From CANJIV01 sp046330225 (GTDB lineage Bacteria > Actinomycetota > Thermoleophilia > Solirubrobacterales > Solirubrobacteraceae): DNA of 64,000 nt. Within the stretch, counting starts at the first letter, position 1. Each line of letters begins with the position of its first letter. Shown here piece after piece: positions 49,355-56,828 of the stretch. The notes under the pieces are model-generated. The model was not told where the DNA came from. It worked only from the letters and a program-made list of their open reading frames with translations, and did not search any database. The stretch covers positions 62,001 through 126,000 of the forward strand of contig JAXLTD010000007.1 of assembly GCA_046330225.1 (NCBI GenBank), in the 5' to 3' direction. The position numbers were made by a program, and so were the translations under genes.

Positions 49355-49741
49355 ATGCCCACTCAGCGCCCCGCCACAATCCGCCACCGCACGAGCATCT
49401 ACGAGGATGCGACCCGCATCGTCGAGCAGGAGTACCACGCCGATCTCTCCCTCGACGACATCGCGGCCCGCATCGCCTCGTCGCGCCGGCAGCTCCAGCG
49501 CGCGTACGCGGAGATCGGCAAGACGACGTTCCGCGACCAGCTCACCCGCGTCCGGATGGATCGAGCGGCCGAGATGCTCGCCACCTTCCCGCTGACCGTG
49601 CGCGAAGTCGCCCAGCGGGTGGGCTACCGCCAGCCGGCGCAGTTCGCGAAGGCCTTCCGGCGCCACCACGGCGTGGCGCCCTCCGAGTACCGGACCGCCA
49701 ACCGGTTCCGCGTCCTCGAGCCCAGCGCCGAAGCGGCCTGA
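49355..49741 (+). CDS. Stand-alone AraC-type HTH regulator
   Basis: 128 residues from ATG 49355. Almost the whole protein is the double-HTH AraC domain: DATRIVEQEYHADLSLDDIAARIASSRRQLQRAYAEIG and VREVAQRVGYRQPAQFAKAFRRHHGVAPSEYR. The sensor domain of normal AraC proteins is missing, so it resembles SoxS/MarA-size regulators or binds no ligand. It lies 128 bases upstream of the second oxidase operon in the same direction and may control it. Confidence 0.85.
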   Translation: MPTQRPATIRHRTSIYEDATRIVEQEYHADLSLDDIAARIASSRRQLQRAYAEIGKTTFRDQLTRVRMDRAAEMLATFPLTVREVAQRVGYRQPAQFAKAFRRHHGVAPSEYRTANRFRVLEPSAEAA

Positions 49742-49853
49742 CCCGGCCGTTTCCACCGGCGTGAGCCGCTCGCCGGCCGGCCGCGGCGGGCATCGCCGAT
49801 CGCGAACGCCGAACTCGGCGCGGGTCTGACTGTCACTCGTCGCGGGGTTGGCA

Positions 49854-49859
49854 TAGGAT
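49854..49859 (+). promoter_or_regulatory. -10 element TAGGAT of second oxidase operon
   Basis: It is located 10 bases before ATG 49870. Confidence 0.55.
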
Positions 49860-49869
49860 CCGGCTCGCG

Positions 49870-50643
49870 ATGGAGGAGGATCAGATCCCCGCCGAGCCGA
49901 CCGGCCGCGAGACGGCCAAGCACCCGATTGCCGCGATGCTGGCCGTCGGGCTGATCGCCAGCGCCCTCGGCATCGCGCTGGCCCTCGCGATCGACTGGTT
50001 CCCGGTCGCGGCGTCGAGCCAGGCCGAGAAGATCGACACGCTGTGGGACGTCTGCCTCGCGCTCTCGGTGCCGATCTTCGTCCTCGTCCTGATCGTCGTC
50101 CTCTACTCGGTGTGGAAGTTCCGGATGCGCCCGGGCGAAGAGAACCTCGACGGGCCGCCGACCCACGGCAACACGCGCCTCGAGATCATCTGGACGGCCA
50201 TTCCGGCCCTGCTCATCTTCGGCATCGTGACCTTCGCCTACGTGACCTTGGTCGACACGGAGAAGAAGGCCGCGAACACGATGGTCGTCGAGGTGGTCGG
50301 GCAGCAGTTCGCCTGGCAGTTCACGTACCCCGACAAGGCCGGCAAGCCCGTCATCAGCGACCGCCTGTACCTGCCGTCGGGCCGCCCGGTGCAGTTCCGG
50401 ATGAAGACCCGCGACGTGATCCACGACTTCTGGGTCCCAGCCTTCCGGGTCAAGCTGGACCTCGTGCCGGGAATCGAGACGTCCTACCGGGTCAAGCCGA
50501 TCCGGACGGGCACCTACGACATCGTCTGTGCCGAGCTGTGCGGCCTCGGGCACTCCACGATGCGCCAGACGGCGTACGTGCTCCCGCCCGCGAAGTTCGA
50601 CGCCTGGATGGCCCGTGAGAAGCTGCGGGCCCAGAGGAGCTGA
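49870..50643 (+). CDS. coxB: Cytochrome c oxidase subunit II (operon 2)
   Basis: 257 residues from ATG 49870. Two helices (about 20-44 and 57-82) are followed by the CuA domain with DVIHDFWVPAFRVKLD (His) and VCAELCGLGHSTM (Cys-x3-Cys, His, Met). It differs from the operon 1 copy by lacking a cleavable signal helix and the C-terminal basic tail. It feeds electrons to the second oxidase. Confidence 0.93.
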   Translation: MEEDQIPAEPTGRETAKHPIAAMLAVGLIASALGIALALAIDWFPVAASSQAEKIDTLWDVCLALSVPIFVLVLIVVLYSVWKFRMRPGEENLDGPPTHGNTRLEIIWTAIPALLIFGIVTFAYVTLVDTEKKAANTMVVEVVGQQFAWQFTYPDKAGKPVISDRLYLPSGRPVQFRMKTRDVIHDFWVPAFRVKLDLVPGIETSYRVKPIRTGTYDIVCAELCGLGHSTMRQTAYVLPPAKFDAWMAREKLRAQRS

Positions 50644-50672
50644 GGACCGACCGTGACCAAGGAGAACCGCTG

Positions 50673-52586
50673 ATGGCTGCCAAGCTCCGCGCGCCCGGGT
50701 GGTACCGCGCGTTCGCCTGCGTGCTGCTGGGAATCGCGTTCTCGGTGGGCTTGACCGCCGGCATCCGCGCGCTCTACGGGTTCGACCCGGTCATCGATGG
50801 CAACGCGATCACGATCGTCTCGATGATCGCGGCGCCGCTGCTGTTCCTCATCGGCCTCGGCTGCTTCGACTACTGGTTCTACTGGGCTTCCGGCCGGCCC
50901 ACCCGGCCCGAGGACCACGCGCAGCACGGCGCCAAGAGCTGGAAGGACTACTTCAAGGTCAACACCGACCACAAGGTGATCGGGATTCAGTACGTGGTCA
51001 CCACGTTCTTCTTCCTGTTCGTCGGCGGGCTGCTGGCCATGGTGATCCGGGCCGAGCTCGCCGCGCCGGGGATGCAGTTCGTCGACGGGCAGACCTTCAA
51101 CGGCCTCTTCTCGGTCCACGCCTCGATCCTGATCTTCCTGTTCATCGTGCCTGTGTTCGCGGGCCTGGCGAACTACGTGCTGCCGCTGATGATCGGCGCG
51201 CCGGACATGGCGTTCCCGCGCCTGAACGCCCTGTCGTTCTGGCTCCTGCCCGTGGGCGGCACGCTGATGATGCTCAGCTTCTTCGCGCCCGGCGGCTCCT
51301 TCGCGACCGGCTGGACCGCCTACGCGCCGCTGTCGACCGACGCGCCGCTCGGCCAGATGTTCTTCACGATCGGCGTCCAGTTCGCCGGGGCCTCCTCGAT
51401 CGCCACCGCGCTGAACTTCCTGGTCACGATCGTGACGATGCGCGCGCCGGGCATGAGCTTCTGGCGCATGCCGCTGCTCGTGTGGGCGAACTTCTCGACC
51501 TCGCTGCTCGTCGTCATCGCGACCCCGTTCATCGCGGCCTCCCAGTTCTTCGTGCTGCTCGACTGGGCGCTCGGGTTCAACTTCTTCAATCCGGGCAAGG
51601 GCGGGGACGTGCTGATGTATCAGCACGTCTTCTGGTTCTACTCGCACCCGGCGGTCTACATCATGATGCTGCCCGGGTTCGGGATCGTGAGCGAGATCCT
51701 CAGCGTCAAGGCCCGCAAGCCGATCTTCGGGTACCGGATGATGGCGTTCTCGCTCCTGGCGATCGTCGTCCTGGGCTTCGCCGTGTGGGCGCACCACATG
51801 TTCGTCTCGGGCATGCAGGAGTGGATCCGCATCCCGATGATGATCACGACGGCGATCATCGCGATCCCCACCGGCATCAAGATCTTCTCCTGGCTCGCGA
51901 CGCTCTGGCGAGGGGTGCTGCACCTCGACACGCCGATGCTCTTCGCGCTCGGCTTCCTGACCATGTTCACCCTCGGCGGGCTGAGCGGGGTGATGCTCGC
52001 GCTCGTGCCGGTGGACATCCACGTCTCCGACACCTACTTCATCGTCGCCCACATCCACTACGTGCTCTTCGGCGGATCGCTGTTCACGATCTTCGCCGGG
52101 GTCTACTACTGGTTCCCGAAGATGACGGGGCGAATGTTCGACGAGCGTCTCGGCCGGATCCACTTCTGGCTGACGTTCATCTTCTTCAACCTCACCTTCG
52201 CCCCCATGCACGTCATCGGCGTCGCCGGCATGCCCCGGCGCGTCGCCGACTACGCGCAGGAGTTCGCGGGCTGGAACCTGGTGATCTCGATCTCGAGCTT
52301 CGCCCTCGGGCTCTCGACGCTCATCTTCGCCTACAACATCGTGGCGAGCTGGCGGGGCGGCCCCCGGGCGTCGTCGAACCCCTGGAAGGCCCTCACGCTC
52401 GAGTGGCAGGTGTCCTCGCCGCCGCCGATCTTCAACTTCGATGCCGTCCCGACGGTCGTCGGCGGCCCGTACGAGTACGGCGTGCCGGGCGCCGTCCACG
52501 GCGTGTTCGCCCCGCCGGCGCAGGCCACCGCGGTCGCCGCGGCGAGCCCCGGCATCATCGACATCCCGCCGCCCGAAGAGGAGTGA
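50673..52586 (+). CDS. coxA: Cytochrome c oxidase subunit I (operon 2, A2-like, N-terminal extra helices)
   Basis: 637 residues from ATG 50673 with AAGGAG upstream. About 100 residues with two extra helices (FACVLLGIAFSVGLTAG, ITIVSMIAAPLLFLIGL) precede the normal start VNTDHKVIGIQYVV. Ligands: FSVHASILIF (heme a), WFYSHPAVYIMMLP (CuB, crosslinking Tyr), WAHHMF and VAHIHYVLFG. The Y-S-H-P-x-V signature lacks the Glu of A1 enzymes and matches A2-type oxidases. C-terminal extension is Pro/Ala-rich. The enzyme probably has different proton-channel residues from the operon 1 oxidase. Confidence 0.93.
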   Translation: MAAKLRAPGWYRAFACVLLGIAFSVGLTAGIRALYGFDPVIDGNAITIVSMIAAPLLFLIGLGCFDYWFYWASGRPTRPEDHAQHGAKSWKDYFKVNTDHKVIGIQYVVTTFFFLFVGGLLAMVIRAELAAPGMQFVDGQTFNGLFSVHASILIFLFIVPVFAGLANYVLPLMIGAPDMAFPRLNALSFWLLPVGGTLMMLSFFAPGGSFATGWTAYAPLSTDAPLGQMFFTIGVQFAGASSIATALNFLVTIVTMRAPGMSFWRMPLLVWANFSTSLLVVIATPFIAASQFFVLLDWALGFNFFNPGKGGDVLMYQHVFWFYSHPAVYIMMLPGFGIVSEILSVKARKPIFGYRMMAFSLLAIVVLGFAVWAHHMFVSGMQEWIRIPMMITTAIIAIPTGIKIFSWLATLWRGVLHLDTPMLFALGFLTMFTLGGLSGVMLALVPVDIHVSDTYFIVAHIHYVLFGGSLFTIFAGVYYWFPKMTGRMFDERLGRIHFWLTFIFFNLTFAPMHVIGVAGMPRRVADYAQEFAGWNLVISISSFALGLSTLIFAYNIVASWRGGPRASSNPWKALTLEWQVSSPPPIFNFDAVPTVVGGPYEYGVPGAVHGVFAPPAQATAVAAASPGIIDIPPPEEE

Positions 52587-52595
52587 CCGACTGAC

Positions 52596-53429
52596 ATGGC
52601 CAAGATCCTCGTCGTCGCGAACGAAACCCTCGGTGGCCGCGGGCTCATCGACGCCACGAAGGAGCGCGCGACCGCCCTCGGCGCGCCGGAGATCCACGTG
52701 ATCGCGCCGCAGAACCGGCCCAAGGCCGGCTCGGTGATCTACGACGAAGCCGTGCGTGACGCCGCCCAGCACCGCGTCGACGCCACGATCGAGGCGCTCC
52801 GCGACGCCGGCCTGGCCGCGAGCGGAGAGATCATGGACCCCGATCCGTACACGGCGATCATGGACGCCGTCGGCGAGTTCGGGCCGGACGAGGTCATCAT
52901 TTCTACCCACCCGGAGACGCGCTCGGGCTGGCTGCGCCGCGATCTCGTCGAGCGCGTCATCCAGGACACGGGCCTCCCGGTTGAGCACGTCGTGGTCGAC
53001 CTCGACGAGGAGCGCGAGGACATCGTCCACACGCTCGTCGTCGCGAACCAGACCGTGGAAGGCGCGCCGCTCTTCGGCCTGCTCAAGGGCAAGGCCGCCG
53101 AGAAGCCGCACCGCTTCACGATCGTCGTCCCGCAGTCCGGCGGCGAGGGGCACCACGCCGACACCGCCCGGACCCGGCTGCACCACCTGCTGGCCCACAT
53201 GGAGGAGTCCGGGCTGAAGGCGACCGGCGGCATCGGCGATCCCGATCCGTTCACGGCCATCCAGAACGCCCAGCAGTTCTACCGCGTCGACGAGATCGTC
53301 ATCTCGACGCTGCCGGCCCAGCGCTCGGGCTGGCTGCGCAACGACCTCATCGAGCGCGTCAAGCGCTCGACGGCGGTGCCGGTCGAGCACGTCATCTCCG
53401 ATGTCACCGTCCAGGAGCCCGTCGCCTGA
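52596..53429 (+). CDS. Tandem-duplicated USP-like protein in oxidase operon
   Basis: 277 residues from ATG 52596. Two homologous halves: MAKILVVANETLGGRGLID..MDPDPYTAIMDAVGEFGPDEVIISTHPETRSGWLRRDLVERV and a second HTLVVANQTVEGAPLF..GDPDPFTAIQNAQQFYRVDEIVISTLPAQRSGWLRNDLIERV (each about 135 residues). The alpha/beta pattern with a terminal D-E-[VI]-[IV]-I-S-T strand resembles universal stress proteins, but the usual G-x2-G-x9-G ATP loop is replaced by R-S-G-W-L-R. It lies between subunits I and III and overlaps subunit III by one base. Confidence 0.75.
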   Translation: MAKILVVANETLGGRGLIDATKERATALGAPEIHVIAPQNRPKAGSVIYDEAVRDAAQHRVDATIEALRDAGLAASGEIMDPDPYTAIMDAVGEFGPDEVIISTHPETRSGWLRRDLVERVIQDTGLPVEHVVVDLDEEREDIVHTLVVANQTVEGAPLFGLLKGKAAEKPHRFTIVVPQSGGEGHHADTARTRLHHLLAHMEESGLKATGGIGDPDPFTAIQNAQQFYRVDEIVISTLPAQRSGWLRNDLIERVKRSTAVPVEHVISDVTVQEPVA

Positions 53430-54031
53430 TGGAAGCTGCCTCGATCGCACACGACGACCACCACGGCCCGCCCGAGGCCAATCGCAGCTCGCGCGTCGAT
53501 GCGCAGACGCTCGGGATGCTGCTTTTCATCATCTCGGAGATCATGATCTTCGGGGCGTTCTTCACGGCCTACTTCTTCCTCCGGGTCGTGAACAACGATC
53601 CCTGGCCGGCCCGCGGCGAGGAGCTCCCGGTCCTCATCGCCGGGATCAACACGGCGATCCTGCTCTCGTCCTCGCTGACGCTGCACTGGGCGCTCGTGTC
53701 CGTGAAGAACGGCAACCGGTTCGGCCTCAAGGCCGGGATGCTCACGACGTTCTTGCTCGGCCTGGCCTTCCTGACGATCCAGATCAACGAGTACGTCCAC
53801 GTCGGGTTCTCGCCGTCCGACAGCGCCCAGGGCTCGATCTTCTACGGGCTCACCGGCCTGCACGGCGCACACGTCTTCATCGGCCTGTGCCTGCTCGCCA
53901 TGGTGACCGTGCGGGCGTTCCGCGGCCATTTCAGCCCGGAGCACCACCAGGGCGTCGAAGTGCCCGGCATCTACTGGCACTTCGTCGACGTGATGTGGAT
54001 CGTCGTCTACACGACGATCTACCTCCTCTAG
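53429..54031 (+). CDS. coxC: Cytochrome c oxidase subunit III
   Basis: 200 residues from ATG 53429, overlapping the previous stop by one base (TGATG). Five helices; LGMLLFIISEIMIFGAFFTAYF, GLHGAHVFIGLCLLAMV and GIYWHFVDVMWIVVYTTIYLL are subunit III signatures. The short five-helix form is usual in actinobacteria. It is the only subunit III in the window and may serve both oxidases. Confidence 0.93.
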   Translation: MEAASIAHDDHHGPPEANRSSRVDAQTLGMLLFIISEIMIFGAFFTAYFFLRVVNNDPWPARGEELPVLIAGINTAILLSSSLTLHWALVSVKNGNRFGLKAGMLTTFLLGLAFLTIQINEYVHVGFSPSDSAQGSIFYGLTGLHGAHVFIGLCLLAMVTVRAFRGHFSPEHHQGVEVPGIYWHFVDVMWIVVYTTIYLL

Positions 54032-54037
54032 CGCGCC

Positions 54038-54148
54038 GTGCTCAACCCGCTGCGCTCCGAGGACGAGGCCTTCCGCCTCGTCCTCTACGTGCTCGCGGTG
54101 TGCGCCGCCGTCGCCGTCGTCGTGATCGTCGCGCGGGCGATCTTCTGA
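54038..54148 (+). CDS. 36-residue single-helix protein of oxidase operon 2
   Basis: GTG 54038 encodes MLNPLRSEDEAFRLVLYVLA and continues VCAAVAVVVIVARAIF before TGA: a short polar head with R-S-E-D-E-A-F-R and one helix. It follows subunit III by six bases. It is unrelated in sequence to the 36-residue protein of operon 1 but has the same length and layout. A structural or assembly subunit of the oxidase is inferred; conservation should be tested. Confidence 0.62.
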   Translation: MLNPLRSEDEAFRLVLYVLAVCAAVAVVVIVARAIF

Positions 54149-54188
54149 GCCGGCCGCTCGCGCGGCCCACCGGTCACAATCCAGGGCG

Positions 54189-55103
54189 ATGAAGGTTTCG
54201 CTCGATCCCGGCGTGCTCATCCTCCTGGGGACGACCGCCGTGCTCTACCTGCGGGCGGTGCGCATCCTGCGGCGCCGCGGGCGCCGCACGAGCCGCTGGC
54301 AGCAGACGGCGTTCTGGCTCGGGTTCGGTGCGACCGCGGCGGGGCTGCTCTCGCCGATCGACGTCTACGCCACGGACCTGCTGAGCGCCCACATGGCCCA
54401 GCACCTGCTGATCGCCGACCTCGCCGCGCCGCTGCTGCTCACCGGCCTGCGCTCACCGGTCCTCCTCTTCATCCTGCCCAAGGCCGTGCTCGTGCCGCTC
54501 GCGCGCACGCGGTGGCTGCGGCGAACGTTCCACGTGATCACCAAGCCGCTCGTGGCGCTGCCGATCTTCGTCGCCACGCTGTACTTCTGGCACTTCCGCT
54601 TCGCGTTCGTGGGCGCGCTCAATCACGACCTCGTGCACGTCGCCCAGCACGCCTCCTTCGTCCTGGCCAGCATGCTGGTGTGGTGGCCGGCGCTCGAGCC
54701 CCAGAAGATGCGGATGCCGGGCGATCTGTGGAAGATCGGGCACATCGGCGCCGCCCGGCTGGCGAGCATGTTCCTGGGGATGGCCTTCGTGTTCTCCAAG
54801 GCCCCGTACTACGCGAGCTTCTACGGCGACCGCGCCCGCGACTACGGGCTGACGCCGCTGGCGGACCAGAAGCTGGCCGGCGGCATGATGATGACGCTGG
54901 ACATCCTCATCGGGGTCTTCGCCCTGTGCCTGTTCTTCTGGCGCGCCTCGGAGGACGCCACGCGAGACGAGGAACGCGAAAAGGCGGCACAGCGGGCCGC
55001 CGCCAACGCCGCGTCTTCCGGAGGGGAGACCGGTGCCGCCCCAGTCGCGCGGGCGCTGGCTACTTCTGGCTCGCCGCGGCCACGTACGCCGCCAGCTTCT
55101 TGA
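54189..55103 (+). CDS. ctaG: CtaG-family cytochrome c oxidase assembly protein
   Basis: 304 residues from ATG 54189. This is the caa3-type CtaG (membrane) family, not the copper-binding Cox11. Seven or so helices with SAHMAQHLLIADLAAPLLL, LYFWHFRF, HDLVHVAQHASFVLASMLVWWP and RMPGDLWKIGHIGAARL; clustered His residues may bind copper. It helps to build the CuA/CuB centres. The last 44 bases overlap the convergent cytochrome c gene. Confidence 0.9.
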   Translation: MKVSLDPGVLILLGTTAVLYLRAVRILRRRGRRTSRWQQTAFWLGFGATAAGLLSPIDVYATDLLSAHMAQHLLIADLAAPLLLTGLRSPVLLFILPKAVLVPLARTRWLRRTFHVITKPLVALPIFVATLYFWHFRFAFVGALNHDLVHVAQHASFVLASMLVWWPALEPQKMRMPGDLWKIGHIGAARLASMFLGMAFVFSKAPYYASFYGDRARDYGLTPLADQKLAGGMMMTLDILIGVFALCLFFWRASEDATRDEEREKAAQRAAANAASSGGETGAAPVARALATSGSPRPRTPPAS

Positions 55104-55719
55104 TCTGATCCGGCGTGAGCTGGCCCTTGAAGGCCGGCATCCCGCCGCCGCCGTTCGTGACCTGCTTCTCGACGCGCGCCGCGTCCGGCTTGAGCTGGTT
55201 CAGGTCCGGGCCGGTCTTTCCGCTGGTGCCGGCGGCTGCGAGCGTGTGGCAGGAGCCGCAGTTCGTGACGAAGATCTGCTCGGGGCTCCCCTTGGGCTTG
55301 CCGGCGTCGGCGAGCAGGCCGGTGTCCTTGCCGGGCTTGGCCACCGAGGCGGCGACGTAGGCCGCGATGTTCTTCGCCTCGTCGCCCGTCGCGAGCTTGG
55401 CGGGCATGGCCCCGGTCCGGTTGGGATAGAGGATCTGCTCGTAGACCATGCCCTCGACCGTGCTGCGCTTGAATCCATCGGCCAAGGACGCCTGGAAGGC
55501 CTCGTCGAGGTTGGGGCCGGTGACGCCAGTCGTGCCGGCCCGGGCCAGGGTGTGGCAGGAGCCGCACTTCTTCACGAAGGCGGCCTTGCCCGCGATCTCG
55601 TTGTCAGGGCCGCCGCTGGTGTTCCCGCAGCCGCCAGCGGCCACGACGGCAGCGACCGACGCCGCGAGCGCGAGCCCGGTCAGCGTGCGACGCCGGGGGA
55701 TGCGAGGCGCTCTCCTCAT
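55060..55719 (-). CDS. Diheme cytochrome c lipoprotein
   Basis: 219 residues from ATG 55719, TAGGAT ten bases upstream. A signal helix ends in a lipobox-like VAAGGC (Cys31), so it should be membrane-anchored outside. Two class I cytochrome c domains follow: KKCGSCHTLARAG (heme 1, about 52-56) with MPAKLATGDEAKNIAAYV, and TNCGSCHTLAAAG (heme 2, about 154-158) with MPAFKGQLTPDQIKKLAAYVA supplying axial Met. It is a likely electron donor to one of the adjacent oxidases. It overlaps ctaG by 44 bases tail to tail. Confidence 0.9.
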   Translation of the reverse strand: MRRAPRIPRRRTLTGLALAASVAAVVAAGGCGNTSGGPDNEIAGKAAFVKKCGSCHTLARAGTTGVTGPNLDEAFQASLADGFKRSTVEGMVYEQILYPNRTGAMPAKLATGDEAKNIAAYVAASVAKPGKDTGLLADAGKPKGSPEQIFVTNCGSCHTLAAAGTSGKTGPDLNQLKPDAARVEKQVTNGGGGMPAFKGQLTPDQIKKLAAYVAAASQK

Positions 55720-55729
55720 GACGGCGGGG

Positions 55730-55735
55730 ATCCTA
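55730..55735 (-). promoter_or_regulatory. -10 element TAGGAT of cytochrome c gene
   Basis: It is located 10 bases before ATG 55719 on the minus strand. Confidence 0.5.
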
Positions 55736-55830
55736 TCCGAGGCGCGGGCGGCGGCGCGGCGTGGGCAGGCAACGCGGCGCGGACCCGGGCGCCGGGCGGC
55801 GCCGGCGGCGTCGATGCGGGGCGGCGTTGG

Positions 55831-55836
55831 TAGCAT
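55831..55836 (+). promoter_or_regulatory. -10 element TAGCAT of zinc-ribbon gene
   Basis: It is located 8 bases before GTG 55845. Confidence 0.5.
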
Positions 55837-55844
55837 CCGGAGCC

Positions 55845-56114
55845 GTGTCCGTTCGTCAGAAGTATCGGCTGCGTTCGCCGGCCACCGGTCGCGAGATTCT
55901 GCTCGAGGCCGAGCCCGGCGAGACGTACGTCGACCACGAGTCCGGCCAGCCCTACGAGGTCGTCGGGAAGGTGCTGCCGCTGGCGCCGTCCCCGTCGCAG
56001 CTTCCCTGGGCGGTCGAGTACCTGCGCATGTGCAACTGGTGCGGCCAGTTCGCGCAGCGCGACCTGAACGACTGCCCCAGCTGCGGCCGCCGCATGGCCG
56101 CCGTGGGCAGCTAG
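55845..56114 (+). CDS. Small zinc-ribbon protein
   Basis: 89 residues from GTG 55845. A beta-rich N-terminal half (RLRSPATGREILLEAEPGE, TYVDHESGQPYEVVGKV) is followed by a four-Cys zinc ribbon, CNWCGQFAQRDLNDCPSCGRR. It is probably a small cytosolic nucleic-acid or protein-binding factor. No specific family is recognised. The start is leaderless. Confidence 0.75.
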   Translation: MSVRQKYRLRSPATGREILLEAEPGETYVDHESGQPYEVVGKVLPLAPSPSQLPWAVEYLRMCNWCGQFAQRDLNDCPSCGRRMAAVGS

Positions 56115-56137
56115 CCGGCTCCCCCGGAGGACCGATC

Positions 56138-56512
56138 ATGCGCCTGCGCCGTCCGTTCGTTGCCCTGCTCGCCGTGGCTTCCGCTGCCGGCCTCGCCGCC
56201 TGCGGCGGGGACAGCAGCCCCGACGAGGTCCCCAAGACGGTTCCGCCCTTCACGGTGCCGCAGACCGGCGGGACGCCAGCCCCCAGCGGGTCCGCCACGA
56301 CGCCGACGACCACCTCCACCACGTCGACGACCGACTCGGGCAGCACCGACTCGGGCAGCACGGATTCGGGCAGCACGGATTCGGGCAGCACGGATTCGGG
56401 CGGCGGCAGCACCGGCGGGACCGACTCCGGCGGCACCTCGCCCGACACCGGCGGTGGCGGGACCGACTCCGGCGGCAGCAGCGGCGCGACCGGCGGCCTG
56501 TCGCCGGGCTGA
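56138..56512 (+). CDS. Small Thr/Ser/Gly-rich lipoprotein
   Basis: 124 residues from ATG 56138 with GGAGG seven bases upstream. The signal ends in lipobox LAAC (Cys22), then PDEVPKTVPPFTVPQTGG and a low-complexity tail with T-D-S-G-S repeats. The repeats come from a 15-bp tandem array, so number could vary in frame. It is likely a disordered surface lipoprotein. Confidence 0.72.
   Translation: MRLRRPFVALLAVASAAGLAACGGDSSPDEVPKTVPPFTVPQTGGTPAPSGSATTPTTTSTTSTTDSGSTDSGSTDSGSTDSGSTDSGGGSTGGTDSGGTSPDTGGGGTDSGGSSGATGGLSPG
56331..56405 (+). repeat. 15-bp tandem repeat in lipoprotein gene
   Basis: Five units of about 15 bp (four close, the last degenerate) encode the pentapeptide T-D-S-G-S. Unit length is a multiple of three, so changes keep the frame. 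Confidence 0.8.
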
Positions 56513-56570
56513 TCTCCCCGCGCGCGCGAGCGCTACGCCGCGTGCCGGGCCGAGCCCGCCGGGCCAGCCC

Positions 56571-56770
56571 GCGCGTTCTCGTGCGCCTGAGCCACCGGAT
56601 CGGTGGTCAGAGCGCGCAAGAACGGTCCGGGGCGCAGGCCTGCGCGTTCTCGTGCGCCTGAGCCACCGGATCGGTGGTCAAAGCGCGCAAGAACGGTCCG
56701 GGGCGCAGGCCTGCGCGTCCTCGTGCGCCTGAGCCACCGGATCGGTGGTCAGAGCGCGCAAGAACGGTCT
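56571..56770. repeat. Three tandem 71-bp hairpin repeats
   Basis: Units begin at 56571, 56642 and 56713 with a period of exactly 71 bases; units 1 and 2 differ at one base, and unit 3 diverges only at its end. Each contains CCACCG-GAT-CGGTGG flanked by outer arms that pair CGTTCTCG-type with CAAGAACG-type sequence, so each can form a long hairpin. The array fills most of the gap (56513-56828) between two convergent genes. No gene is supported in this gap. Confidence 0.85.
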
Positions 56771-56828
56771 GAGACGCAAGAACGCGCGCCGGCCCGCGCC
56801 GGGCCGGGCCGAGCCGGCGGCGGCTCAG

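Noticed and set aside
50514..53450. 978-residue minus-strand open frame across oxidase operon 2
   Set aside because: It is antisense to subunit II, subunit I and the USP-like gene, with low-complexity Arg/Asp/Glu/Val composition and no domain; the plus-strand genes have full catalytic motifs.
56571..56770. 71-bp repeats as a CRISPR array
   Set aside because: The units are contiguous with no unique spacers, and no cas genes are in the window.
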